Below are positions 39,555 to 48,064 of a stretch of 64,000 nt of DNA, one piece after another. The stretch spans positions 99,742 through 163,741 of the forward strand of contig NZ_JABFCN010000014.1 of the NCBI RefSeq assembly GCF_013087515.1, written 5' to 3'. Under the pieces are notes generated by a model. That model ran no database searches. It saw only the letters and a program-made list of their open reading frames with translations, and was not told the DNA's origin. Position 1 is the first letter of the stretch, and each line of letters starts with the position of its first letter. This stretch comes from Rhizobium sophorae (lineage in GTDB: Bacteria; Pseudomonadota; Alphaproteobacteria; Rhizobiales; Rhizobiaceae). Made by a program: the position numbers and the translations under genes.

Positions 39555-39592
39555 TAAGTATGCAATATACGAAATAATATACAATATGGAAA
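39555..39592. promoter_or_regulatory. Candidate GntR operator in the divergent promoter region
   Basis: This short AT-rich stretch stands out from the GC-rich surroundings. GTATGCAATATAC (39558-39570) is an interrupted palindrome, and the word AATATAC recurs 12 bp later (39576-39582), followed by AATATGG. Paired TATAC words of this sort are common in FCD-subgroup GntR operators. It lies 25-60 bp upstream of the regulator start and 60-100 bp upstream of the Tm-1-like gene. Confidence 0.45.
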
Positions 39593-39654
39593 ATACAAAA
39601 CTGAGAATTTTATCGAAAGAAAGTCGGAGACCGATCAAAAATGGAGGAAAACCA

Positions 39655-40851
39655 ATGGGAAAGGTCTACATCGTCGGCACCTGCGACACCAAGGGCGCCG
39701 AACTGAGCTACGCCAGAGAGGTGGTCTTTTCGGCCGGAGCCGATGCCGTGCTAGTCGATGTCGGCACGCTTGGGGAAGGTGCTGCCGCCGATATCCAGGT
39801 ACGCGAAGTCGCCGAATTTCATCCTCAGGGTGCCGCGGCCGTGCTCGGGCAGACCGATCGGGGAGCCGCAGTTTCGGCGATGGCCAAGGCCTTGGTGGCG
39901 TTCCTAAAATCGCGCAACGACATCGGCGCCGTCCTTGGCCTTGGCGGAACCGGCAATACCGCGCTTGTGACGGAGGCTATGCGGACGCTTCCCATCGGCC
40001 TGCCGAAACTGATGGTCTCGACGGTCGCCTCAGGCAATGTGGCGCCCTATGTCGGACCGAATGATCTCACCATGATGTATTCCGTCGTCGACGTCGCCGG
40101 CTTGAACGCGATCTCGCGCAGAGTGATCGGCAATGCGGCAAACGCGGTAGCCGGCATGGCCCGCAACCCGATCCCCGCCTCTAGGGATGATCGCCCGGGC
40201 ATTGGCATGACCATGTTCGGCGTCACCACCTCTTGCGTGACCCAGATCCGCGAGATGCTTGGCAAGACGCATGAGATCTACGTCTTCCATGCGACCGGCG
40301 TCGGTGGCCAGTCGATGGAGAAGCTTGCCGATTCCGGTCTGCTGCAGGGCGTGATCGACGTGACGACGACGGAGGTGCCCGACCTTCTCATCGGCGGTGT
40401 CTTTCCGGCGACCGAGGATCGCTTCGGCGCCATTATCCGCACCGGCCTGCCCTATGTCGGCTCGGTCGGCGCCGTGGATATGGTGAATTTCGGCGCGCGG
40501 GAAACCGTGCCGGCGCCCTTCCGCGACCGCAGGCTTCACGTCCACAATGCGCAGGTGACCCTGATGCGCACCACCCCTGAGGAAAACCGCAGGATCGGTG
40601 CTTTCATTGTCGAACGGCTCAACCGGATGCAGGGTCCGGTTCGCTTCCTGCTGCCGCTTCAGGGCGTTTCGGCGATCGATGCTGCCGGTCAGCCATTCCA
40701 TGATCCCGAAGCCGACGAGGCGCTGTTTTCCGCCATTCGTGCCGGCTGGCGCGACGCGCCGAACAGGCGCCTCGTCGAGATAGACGCCCATATCAACAGC
40801 CCGGAATTCGCCACGGCACTCGTTGCCGGCTTCCATGAGATCCATGCCTGA
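39655..40851 (+). CDS. Tm-1-like ATP-binding protein (UPF0261)
   Basis: 398 residues from ATG 39655, with GGAGGA upstream; the open frame reaches back to 39586 without homology. Matches the Tm-1-like N-terminal domain throughout: [20 protein letters not shown] at the start, [53 protein letters not shown] and [11 protein letters not shown]. The domain is named after the N-terminal half of the tomato Tm-1 protein and binds ATP; its bacterial role is unknown. The gene stops 10 bp before the TIM-barrel gene that corresponds to the other half of Tm-1. Confidence 0.9.
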   Translation: MGKVYIVGTCDTKGAELSYAREVVFSAGADAVLVDVGTLGEGAAADIQVREVAEFHPQGAAAVLGQTDRGAAVSAMAKALVAFLKSRNDIGAVLGLGGTGNTALVTEAMRTLPIGLPKLMVSTVASGNVAPYVGPNDLTMMYSVVDVAGLNAISRRVIGNAANAVAGMARNPIPASRDDRPGIGMTMFGVTTSCVTQIREMLGKTHEIYVFHATGVGGQSMEKLADSGLLQGVIDVTTTEVPDLLIGGVFPATEDRFGAIIRTGLPYVGSVGAVDMVNFGARETVPAPFRDRRLHVHNAQVTLMRTTPEENRRIGAFIVERLNRMQGPVRFLLPLQGVSAIDAAGQPFHDPEADEALFSAIRAGWRDAPNRRLVEIDAHINSPEFATALVAGFHEIHA

Positions 40852-40861
40852 GGAGAGAGTT

Positions 40862-41686
40862 TTGACCCCCATCGACAGAAACGAAATTCTGAACAAGCTG
40901 CGCCGCAAGATCGCCGAGGGCCGGCCGATTATCGGCGGCGGCGCCGGCACCGGCCTTTCCGCCAAGAGCGAGGAATCAGGCGGCATCGATCTGATCGTGA
41001 TCTACAATTCCGGCCGTTATCGCATGGCCGGACGCGGCTCGCTTGCCGGCCTGCTAGCCTATGGCAATGCCAACGAGATCGTCAAGGAGATGGGCCGCGA
41101 AGTCCTGCCGGTCGTGCGCCACACGCCGGTGCTTGCCGGCGTCAACGGCACCGATCCCTTCATGCTGCCCGATCACTTCCTCGACGAGCTGAAGGCAATG
41201 GGGTTTGCCGGCATCCAGAACTTTCCGACTGTCGGGCTGATAGACGGCACGTTTCGCGCCAATCTCGAAGAGACCGGCATGGGCTTCGATCTGGAAATCG
41301 ATATCATCGCCCGCGCCAACGCCAAGGACATGCTGACCACACCCTATGTCTTCAGCAGTGAGGACGCCGTTGCCATGACCAAAGCCGGCGCTGATATCGT
41401 CGTCTGCCATCTCGGCCTGACCACAGGCGGCGCGATCGGCGCCGAAACGGCGCTGACGCTCGACGGGTGCGTGGAGAAGATCAACGAATGGTCGGATGCC
41501 GCAAGGTCAGTCCGCGACGACATCATCGTGCTCTGCCATGGCGGGCCGATCGCCATGCCTGCGGATGCCGCCTATGTGCTTGCCCGCTGCAGGGGTTGCA
41601 ACGGCTTTTACGGCGCGAGTTCGATGGAGCGCTTGCCAACCGAGGTCGCGATCCGGGTACAAGTCGAGCAATTCGCAACGATATAG
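40862..41686 (+). CDS. PEP-hydrolase-family TIM-barrel protein (Tm-1 C-terminal-like)
   Basis: 274 residues from TTG 40862, chosen because AGGAGAG lies about 6 nt upstream. Family landmarks: [44 protein letters not shown]-like region ([11 protein letters not shown]), [33 protein letters not shown] and [17 protein letters not shown]. Relatives are called phosphoenolpyruvate hydrolase-like, but most are untested. Together with the Tm-1-like gene it forms a two-gene operon divergent from the GntR gene and the sugar ABC operon, which suggests a catabolic step. Confidence 0.9.
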   Translation: MTPIDRNEILNKLRRKIAEGRPIIGGGAGTGLSAKSEESGGIDLIVIYNSGRYRMAGRGSLAGLLAYGNANEIVKEMGREVLPVVRHTPVLAGVNGTDPFMLPDHFLDELKAMGFAGIQNFPTVGLIDGTFRANLEETGMGFDLEIDIIARANAKDMLTTPYVFSSEDAVAMTKAGADIVVCHLGLTTGGAIGAETALTLDGCVEKINEWSDAARSVRDDIIVLCHGGPIAMPADAAYVLARCRGCNGFYGASSMERLPTEVAIRVQVEQFATI

Positions 41687-41752
41687 GCATGGCTTGGATT
41701 GGGCACGAAGCCTGCTGCCGGCTCCACCGATGTGGGGTGCCGGGGGCGGAGG

Positions 41753-42604
41753 TCAGTTGTCGCTTTCCGAGGAGGCGATGATCTCGTCCAACTGCCCGAC
41801 GAGCATGCGGCTCCCCTCCACGTCGGAAGCCATCCTGGAGAAGAGGTCCGCCATGCCGCGGAAGATGGTCGCGGCCGGATCATCTTCTCCCAGGAAATCG
41901 GCAATCTCCTGCATTTCGGCGACCCATCGATAGGCCTTCGGGTACATGTCGGGAATCGATCTAGACAGCTTGCGATCGACGTCGGGAAGGCTTTCGGAGA
42001 GTTCGATTTTCAGGCTTTCGGCAGCACCTGAACGCGATGCGGCAAGCAGCATGGCGGTGCCAAGGCCGATAAATCCCTTGTTGATGCCAGCATAACACAT
42101 CTTCAGTGCCGAGGCGGCGCCGAGCGGTCCGTCGAGCCGTCGGATCCGCAGGCCGCAATCCTCGAGCAGCCGGCTTCGCTCGGCAACATCGCCGCTGATA
42201 TAGATGGTCGGACCTGATTTGCCGGGGATCGGCGGCCCGCCGATGATCGCACCGTCAAGCACCTCGACGCCGCTGCCTTCGAAGCGTGCCGCCAAAGCCC
42301 GCATGGTTTTCGGCGCAATCGCGTTGAGGTCGATGAAGGGCGGCGGCGCTTGCATTCCGGACGATATGTCCGCGACGAGTTCGGCGACCTGGATCGCCTC
42401 CGCCGGTGGAACGATCGACAGGATCAGCTCGGCCTTCGTCAGCTCCCGGCGGCCGACCGGCACCATGCCGGCTGCCTTTGCCCGCGCAATCGTCTGCTCG
42501 CTCCTGCCCTCGAGGTAGGTCAGCACCGTGGCGCCGTGGTCGATCAGCCGTTTGGCGACAGCGCTTCCCATCGCGCCCGATCCGATAATCGCAAAATCCG
42601 GCAT
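41753..42604 (-). CDS. NAD-binding 6-phosphogluconate-dehydrogenase-like protein with DUF1932 domain
   Basis: 283 residues from ATG 42604, with GAGG about 6 nt upstream. N-terminal NAD(P)-binding domain (DFAIIGSGAMGSAVAKRLID) and a DUF1932 helical C-terminal domain (LKMCYAGINKGFIGLGTAML), as in 3-hydroxyisobutyrate dehydrogenase relatives; the conserved Lys of the NKG motif is present. Catalyses an NAD(P)-linked oxidation or reduction of a small hydroxy acid; substrate unknown. It faces the Tm-1 operon convergently and may belong to the same catabolic set. Confidence 0.85.
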   Translation of the reverse strand: MPDFAIIGSGAMGSAVAKRLIDHGATVLTYLEGRSEQTIARAKAAGMVPVGRRELTKAELILSIVPPAEAIQVAELVADISSGMQAPPPFIDLNAIAPKTMRALAARFEGSGVEVLDGAIIGGPPIPGKSGPTIYISGDVAERSRLLEDCGLRIRRLDGPLGAASALKMCYAGINKGFIGLGTAMLLAASRSGAAESLKIELSESLPDVDRKLSRSIPDMYPKAYRWVAEMQEIADFLGEDDPAATIFRGMADLFSRMASDVEGSRMLVGQLDEIIASSESDN

Positions 42605-42814
42605 TTGAACCTCAATTAATGACGTCATCGGGTTAGAACTGTTGCCGATGGCCATATCGTCAACTGCGACGATTCAGCCGGAGGTTCGTTCCGAAGCAGC
42701 TGGCCGTTTCATGCGCGCTGCCTAGCGGCACTTTTTCTTGATATTCGTCAATGTCGGGACGGTCGACACCGGTATGATCGGTGCTATCATTCGCATTCAA
42801 GGATATGGATTTCA

Positions 42815-43282
42815 ATGTATCGGACGATCATCTGCGGCATCGGCATGGGCCCCCGCGAAACGGCCAGCCGCCTTCTGCGCCGGGCTGCTGCGCTGGTGGA
42901 CGAAGGCGGAAGCATCGTCGTCATGCACGTCATCGAGAATATCCCCCGCCGTCACCTGACGGAGCTTCCCGAGGAATTCGAGACGACCGCCATCGTCGAC
43001 GCCGAAAAGAAACTAGCATCGCTCTGCAAGGAGATGGAAATTCCGGCGATGATCGAGGTTCGCATCGGCGTTGCAGCCTCCCTGCTCGTCTCCGTCGCAA
43101 GGGAGAAATCGGCCGATCTCATCCTGCTTTCATCCCATGTGCCCGATATCACCGACTACGTCTTCTCCTCGATTGTTGACAAGGTTGTGCGCCATGCCGG
43201 GTGCTCGGTTCTTATCGATCGGCGTTTAGATCGCGCGCAGGAAGGCTCAGCATCCCCCGCGGAGGACGCTGCGTTGTTCTAA
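42815..43282 (+). CDS. Universal stress protein (UspA family)
   Basis: 155 residues, one Usp domain: YRTIICGIGMGP at the start, VMHVIEN, and a C-terminal DLILLSSHVPDITDYVFSSI with VVRHAGCSVLI. The ATP-binding G-2x-G-9x-G(S/T) loop is altered, with SSHVPDITDY in place of the usual GSHGR stretch, so it may not bind ATP. A good ribosome-binding site (AAGGA) precedes the ATG. It lies upstream of cbpA on the same strand, but a 140-bp gap suggests a separate promoter for cbpA. Confidence 0.88.
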   Translation: MYRTIICGIGMGPRETASRLLRRAAALVDEGGSIVVMHVIENIPRRHLTELPEEFETTAIVDAEKKLASLCKEMEIPAMIEVRIGVAASLLVSVAREKSADLILLSSHVPDITDYVFSSIVDKVVRHAGCSVLIDRRLDRAQEGSASPAEDAALF

Positions 43283-43426
43283 GCTCCACGGAACTTGCGC
43301 GACAGCGGGCGCTTTATTCGGATTGAGGTCGACGAGGTGGCCGGCCTCCCCTCCCCGGCGGCGGCCCGACAACCTATATCATCCCCAAGCCAACCAGCAG
43401 TATTTGCTGCCCGACCGGAGATATAT

Positions 43427-44341
43427 ATGAGCCAGGATCCTTACGAGCTTCTGGGCGTGAAACGCGATGCGACGCAAAAGGATATTCAAAGCGCGTTCCG
43501 CAAGCTCGCCAAGAAACTTCACCCCGACCTTAACCCCGGCGATAAAAAGGCCGAGGAACGATTCAAGCAAATTTCAGCCGCTTACGAAATCTTGAGCGAC
43601 GAGGAAAAACGCGGACGCTTCGACCGCGGCGAGATCGATATATCAGGCGCCGAGCGGGCACAGCGCAATTATTACCGCGACTACGCGTCGAAGAGCGGGC
43701 CTGGCGATCCCTACCACAACAGCGCCGGCTTTGCCGATTTCAGCGATGCGGATGAAATCTTCGCCAGCTTCTTTTCACGCCGTGCCGGCGGCGGCCAGAC
43801 CCGTGGTCGTGGCCGTGACCGGCAATTTTCCATGGAGGTCGACTTTCTCGAGGCCGTCAACGGCACCAGGACGGAGGTCAAGATGCCGAATGGTCCGGCG
43901 CTCGACGTACAGATCCCGCCGGGGACGCGCGACGGCCAGACCTTGCGGTTGCGCGGCAAGGGCGAGCCGGGCATCGGAGGCGGGCCGACGGGTGATGCCC
44001 TCATCGAAATCCGTGTGGCCCCGCACCGCTTCTTTACGCGTGACGGCGACGATATCCGCCTGGAACTGCCGATCTCCCTCAGTGAGGCCGTGCTCGGCGG
44101 CAAGGTCCGTGTGCCGACGCCGTCCGGATCAGTCAATTTGACGCTGCCGCCTCATTCGAACAGCGGCAAGGTCCTGCGTCTCAAGGGCAAAGGTGTTGCA
44201 AAACGCGGCGGTGAACACGGCGACGTCTACATTTCGCTGAAGATCGTGCTTCCCGACGCCCCGGATGAACGGCTGACGGCCTTGATGAAGGAATGGGCGA
44301 CGGCAAACTCCTACGATCCGAGAAAGAACATGGAGGCTTGA
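43427..44341 (+). CDS. cbpA: DnaJ-family co-chaperone CbpA
   Basis: 304 residues from ATG 43427 with CCGGAG upstream. J domain at the N-terminus (DPYELLGVKRDATQKDIQ, KKLHPDLNPG with the HPD motif), a linker with a few Gly/Arg repeats, and two beta-sandwich substrate-binding domains (TEVKMPNGPALDVQIPPGTR, LRLRGKGEPG, GDALIEIRVAPHRFFTRDGD). There is no zinc-finger domain, which separates it from DnaJ itself. It stimulates DnaK and binds unfolded protein. Followed 2 bp later by cbpM. Confidence 0.93.
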   Translation: MSQDPYELLGVKRDATQKDIQSAFRKLAKKLHPDLNPGDKKAEERFKQISAAYEILSDEEKRGRFDRGEIDISGAERAQRNYYRDYASKSGPGDPYHNSAGFADFSDADEIFASFFSRRAGGGQTRGRGRDRQFSMEVDFLEAVNGTRTEVKMPNGPALDVQIPPGTRDGQTLRLRGKGEPGIGGGPTGDALIEIRVAPHRFFTRDGDDIRLELPISLSEAVLGGKVRVPTPSGSVNLTLPPHSNSGKVLRLKGKGVAKRGGEHGDVYISLKIVLPDAPDERLTALMKEWATANSYDPRKNMEA

Positions 44342-44343
44342 TC

Positions 44344-44667
44344 ATGGATGATCTCGAATTCCGTCTTTGCTTGAAAATCGACATCGTCCAGCTCGACCTC
44401 TGGATCGAACAGGGTTGGCTGATCCCCGAGACGTCAGGCGGCCAGAGGCAATTTCGCGACGCCGACCTCGCACGCGCCCGACTGATCCTGGACCTCATGG
44501 GAAACATGGGTGTCAACGAAGCCGGCGTCGATATCGTCATGGAGCTGGTCGACGAATTGCACGGCCTGCGAGGAACGATGGGCAGGCTGATGACCGCCAT
44601 CGGCAAGCAGGAGCGGGATGTTCAGCGCCGGCTGTTCGAGAGCCTCGAGGAGATCGACCGGCTTTAG
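44344..44667 (+). CDS. cbpM: Chaperone modulator CbpM
   Basis: 107 residues, MerR-like winged helix fold: QLDLWIEQGWLIPETS and RQFRDADLARARLILDLMG, then a C-terminal helix (GTMGRLMTAIGKQERDV). In E. coli CbpM binds the J domain of CbpA and blocks its action with DnaK. The start ATG 44344 is 2 bp after the cbpA stop, so the pair is translated together. Confidence 0.9.
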   Translation: MDDLEFRLCLKIDIVQLDLWIEQGWLIPETSGGQRQFRDADLARARLILDLMGNMGVNEAGVDIVMELVDELHGLRGTMGRLMTAIGKQERDVQRRLFESLEEIDRL

Positions 44668-44680
44668 CCAGAACCAGCTT

Positions 44681-45610
44681 CTACGTGGTGAACCAGTAGC
44701 GGACGATGTGGAAGAACAGCGGTGCGGCGAAGGTGATGGAATCCAGGCGATCGAGCACGCCGCCATGGCCCTCGATCACATAGCCCCAATCCTTGGCATT
44801 GAGATCGCGCTTGATGGCCGAGAGCACGAAGCCGCCGAAGAAGCCGGCGACGACGATGACCGTGCTGATGGCAGCGGCCTGCAGCGGTGAAAACGGCGTC
44901 AGGCGATAAAGCAACGTTCCCACAAGGATGGCCGAGGCGCCGCCTCCGACCAGCCCTTCGATCGTCTTCGACGGGCTGATATTCGGCGAGAAACGATGCT
45001 TTCCGAGGAGCTTGCCCCAGACATACTGGAAGACGTCGCTGAGCTGCACGACCACGACCAGATAGACGAGAAGGAGCGCCGACGGCGTGCCGGTCTCCAG
45101 CATGAGGAGGGCGGGAGCGTGGCTGATCGAATAGACCGTCAGCATCAATCCCCATTGGACTCTGGCGGTCCGCGCGAGGAATTCGTTGACGTCACCCGTC
45201 AAGGTCGCCACCGCCGGCAGGATCAGGAAGGCATAGACCGGGATGAAGATCGCAAACAGGCCGTACCACTCGGTTCCGAGCAGCACGTAATGCAGCGGCA
45301 GCACAACGAAGAAGGACAGGAAAAGCGCCAGATGATCGCCGCGCCGCGATGGTGTCAGCGTCCAGAATTCGCGAAGCGCCATAAAGGACAGGAATGCGAA
45401 CAGGATGACCGTCGCCGTGTCGCCGAGCAGGATCGCGCCGCCGAACACTGCGACCATGATCCACCAGGAGCGAATCCGGGCGTTGAGATTTTGGACGGTA
45501 GCGACGGAGCCGGGCTCGGTTGCGCCCCGCTGCAGGACAAAACCGATCGCGGAGGCGCCGGCAAGCAGGCCGAGGATGGCGGCCAGCACAAGGGAGAACA
45601 GGCTGGTCAT
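44681..45610 (-). CDS. Phosphatidate cytidylyltransferase (CdsA family)
   Basis: 309 residues, eight or so membrane helices. CdsA signature near the C-terminus: SPSKTIEGLVGGG, AIKRDLNAKDWG and GHGGVLDRLDS. Catalyses CTP + phosphatidate to CDP-diacylglycerol in the inner membrane. It is the last gene of a three-gene operon (CDP-alcohol transferase, PlsC-like, CdsA-like), with 4-bp overlaps at each junction. Being outside the usual rpsB-frr-uppS cluster, it is probably a second, specialised copy. Confidence 0.9.
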   Translation of the reverse strand: MTSLFSLVLAAILGLLAGASAIGFVLQRGATEPGSVATVQNLNARIRSWWIMVAVFGGAILLGDTATVILFAFLSFMALREFWTLTPSRRGDHLALFLSFFVVLPLHYVLLGTEWYGLFAIFIPVYAFLILPAVATLTGDVNEFLARTARVQWGLMLTVYSISHAPALLMLETGTPSALLLVYLVVVVQLSDVFQYVWGKLLGKHRFSPNISPSKTIEGLVGGGASAILVGTLLYRLTPFSPLQAAAISTVIVVAGFFGGFVLSAIKRDLNAKDWGYVIEGHGGVLDRLDSITFAAPLFFHIVRYWFTT

Positions 45611-46227
45611 GCCGCATGCCCCCCATCTGCGAGATCAATGACCGCGGCACGGGCGCGAGCCAGGAAGGCGTCCTTTTCCTCGCCGGGTTCGACGCGGAGC
45701 GGCTTGCCGAAGCGCGCCGTGCAGGTGATCGGGACGATCAGCATGCTTCCCTTCGGCAGGATGCGCTGAAGGTTGTCGAGATGGATCGGCACGAGATCGA
45801 CATCCGGAAAACGGCAGGCGAGGCGATAGATGCCGCTGCGGAACGGGGCGATCTCATCGGTGGCACTTCTCGTCCCCTCGGGAAAAATTAGGATCGAACG
45901 GCCTTCCTCGAGCAGGCGCTCGAGAGGCTCCAGCGGGTTGCTGTCCGGCGGAGGCTTGCGGTCTATCAGGACGGCGCGCAGGCCTTTCTCGGCGATGAAG
46001 CGGCGAAAGGCGTTGGTTCCCCAGTAATCTCGTGCGGCGACCGGATGGGTCAGCCGGCGCACCGGCCACGGCAGGGCTGCCATGACGGCGACGGTATCGA
46101 CATGGCTGTTGTGATTGGCGAAATAGATGCGGCGGCGGGGATCGGGCGCGCAGCCCCGCCACTCGCTTCGGGCGCCGACCAGGATACGGACGAACAGCAC
46201 GAGAAGGCGACGGATGAGCGCGATCAT
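45607..46227 (-). CDS. 1-acyl-glycerol-3-phosphate acyltransferase-like protein (PlsC family)
   Basis: 206 residues from ATG 46227, with GGAGAG upstream. One N-terminal hydrophobic helix, acyltransferase block I NHNSHVD (HX4D), block II near GTNAFRRFIAE, and block III FPEGTRS. It transfers an acyl chain to a lysophospholipid or related acceptor. Overlaps both neighbours by 4 bp (ATGA). Confidence 0.9.
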   Translation of the reverse strand: MIALIRRLLVLFVRILVGARSEWRGCAPDPRRRIYFANHNSHVDTVAVMAALPWPVRRLTHPVAARDYWGTNAFRRFIAEKGLRAVLIDRKPPPDSNPLEPLERLLEEGRSILIFPEGTRSATDEIAPFRSGIYRLACRFPDVDLVPIHLDNLQRILPKGSMLIVPITCTARFGKPLRVEPGEEKDAFLARARAAVIDLADGGHAA

Positions 46228-46853
46228 AGTCTCTCCAGGGAACGGGCAAGCGTTATCGTGCGTGTGATGCAGGTGACAAGGCTGCCGGCCGCGATGACCG
46301 CGCATGCCAGGATCAGCGACCAGTGGCTGCCTGATATCAGCGTCTCGACGCTCTGGGCGAGGAGGCCCGCCGTCAGCACCGCCATGCGGCGCTGCTTGGC
46401 CATGATGCCGCTGAAGTCCTGGGGAAGACCGACCGATCCTCCGAAGACCCTGATATAGGCGGTGAGTGCGGCGAGCAGAGCAGCGAGCCAGCCGAGCCAG
46501 CCAAAGCCGCAGGCATAGCCAGCCGCGATGAGAAACAGGCTGTCGGCGACCCGGTCGGGAAATTCATTGTAGAGCGGTCCGCTCTTTGTTTTCTTGCCGC
46601 CTTCGATCGCGACCATTCCGTCCAGCAGATTGCAGACGAGCCGCAGTTGCACCGAGATCGCGGCGCAAACCATGGCAATCGGATGTGTTGTGAAAACGAT
46701 GAGTGCCGCGCCTATACCCGCGAATACGACCGAAAAAAGCGAAATGCCGTTCGGTGTCGCGCCGCTCCGCGCCAGCCACGCGCTGAGGCCGATGGCCCAG
46801 GACGACGACCGGCTCGCGATCGGTCGCCGCGAGGCGCCCTCTTCTTCCCCCAT
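46224..46853 (-). CDS. CDP-alcohol phosphatidyltransferase-family protein with altered motif
   Basis: 209 residues from ATG 46853, preceded by GGGGGA; upstream codons in the frame show no homology. Several membrane helices. The family motif DxxDGxxAR...GxxxDxxxD appears as NLLDGMVAIE, then GPLYNEFPDRVAD: the first and third Asp are Asn. First gene of the lipid operon. It would join CDP-diacylglycerol and an alcohol, or a similar pair, if active. E. coli ynbA-ynbB is a similar pairing of a CDP-alcohol transferase with a CdsA paralogue. Confidence 0.82.
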   Translation of the reverse strand: MGEEEGASRRPIASRSSSWAIGLSAWLARSGATPNGISLFSVVFAGIGAALIVFTTHPIAMVCAAISVQLRLVCNLLDGMVAIEGGKKTKSGPLYNEFPDRVADSLFLIAAGYACGFGWLGWLAALLAALTAYIRVFGGSVGLPQDFSGIMAKQRRMAVLTAGLLAQSVETLISGSHWSLILACAVIAAGSLVTCITRTITLARSLERL

Positions 46854-47007
46854 TTCATGTCCCCCAACCCCGATGATCCTTGCATATCCTGCCGACGTCG
46901 TCACGCCAAGATGTAACACCTTGTAAATCCAGCCGATCGCCTCCGCGCTTCGGCGAGCCGGCGGCGAGCATGGGTCGAACAGCCTGATTTTTAAGCCTGT
47001 TTGCTGC

Positions 47008-47035
47008 TTGACACATTTTTGGGCGCTACTATGAT
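47008..47035 (+). promoter_or_regulatory. Sigma70-type promoter of the BMP-family uptake operon
   Basis: TTGACA at 47008-47013 and TATGAT at 47030-47035, spacer 16 bp, ending 34 bp before ATG 47070. Both hexamers match or nearly match the housekeeping consensus, unusual in this GC-rich genome, so expression should be strong. Confidence 0.75.
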
Positions 47036-47069
47036 TTTTGAACCAAATGGTAAAAAAGGGGAACAATCA

Positions 47070-48056
47070 ATGACCAAAGATATCCTGATTTCACGCCGGG
47101 CAGTGATCGCGTCCGGCATTGCGCTCGGGGTCAGCGGCTTTGCCCCGCTGGCAAGGGCAGCTGCGCCGCTGAAGGTTGCCGGCATTCATGCGTCGCCGGT
47201 CGAAAATGCCTGGAACTCCTGTCTGCACAAGGCCCTGCAGGACGCGGCGAAGGAAGGCGTGATCGAATATGTCTTCTCCGAAGGAGTCTCCGGCACCGAT
47301 TATCCGCGCGCCATGCGCGAATATGCCGAACAGGGCAACAAGCTGATCATCGGCGAGGCCTATGCGGTGGAGAAAGAGGCCCGGCAGGTCGCGACCGACT
47401 ATCCCGACACCGCTTTCGTGCTGGGTTCGAGCGGCGAGCAAGCCGGCGACAATTTCGGCGTCTTCGGCACCTGGAACCACGACGGCGCCTATCTCGCCGG
47501 CATGCTGGCGGGCAAGATGACCAAGTCGAATGTCGTCGGTTCGGTCGGCGCCATCCCGATCCCCGAGGTCAACATGCTGATCAATGCGTTCGCAGCTGGC
47601 GTCAAGGCGGTCAACCCGGATGCAAAACACCTCGTCTCCTTCATCGGCACCTTCTTCGATCCGCCGAAGGCCCGTGAAGCCGGTCTTGCTCAGATCGACG
47701 CTGGCGCCGACATCCTCTTCGGCGAGCGCATCGGCACCGCCGATGCCGCCAAGGAGCGCGGCATCAAGTCGGTCGGCTCGCTGATCGACTATACGCCACG
47801 TTATCCCGATACGGTGTTTGCCAACGCCATGTGGTACTTCCGCCCAATCCTGGACGCTGCGATCGCGGATGTCGCTGCCGGAAAGCCGGTCGGCAGGAAC
47901 TACACGTCCTACGGCCTGATGAAGGAAGGTGGCAGCGATATCGTCTTCGTGAAGGGCGTGGCGCCCGCCGAGGCCGAGGCTGCGATGGAAGCCAAGCGGG
48001 CGGAGATCAAGGCCGGCACCTTCGAAGTTCCGAAGATGATGGACGAGCCGAAGTAA
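47070..48056 (+). CDS. BMP-family (Med/PnrA-type) ABC transporter substrate-binding protein
   Basis: 328 residues from ATG 47070. Twin-arginine-type signal (ISRRAVIASGIALGVSG) with cleavage near ARAAA, so export by Tat is likely. The mature part matches the basic-membrane-protein family: AWNSCLHKALQDAAKEG, GFGY-like loop replaced by GEAYAVEKEARQVA, FGVFGTWNHDGAYLAGMLAG and TPRYPDTVFANAMWYFRP. Such proteins bind nucleosides, nucleobases or related ring compounds. First gene of an operon with amidase, ATPase, two permeases and a cytosine-deaminase-like enzyme. Confidence 0.92.
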   Translation: MTKDILISRRAVIASGIALGVSGFAPLARAAAPLKVAGIHASPVENAWNSCLHKALQDAAKEGVIEYVFSEGVSGTDYPRAMREYAEQGNKLIIGEAYAVEKEARQVATDYPDTAFVLGSSGEQAGDNFGVFGTWNHDGAYLAGMLAGKMTKSNVVGSVGAIPIPEVNMLINAFAAGVKAVNPDAKHLVSFIGTFFDPPKAREAGLAQIDAGADILFGERIGTADAAKERGIKSVGSLIDYTPRYPDTVFANAMWYFRPILDAAIADVAAGKPVGRNYTSYGLMKEGGSDIVFVKGVAPAEAEAAMEAKRAEIKAGTFEVPKMMDEPK

Positions 48057-48064
48057 TCCGGCTC

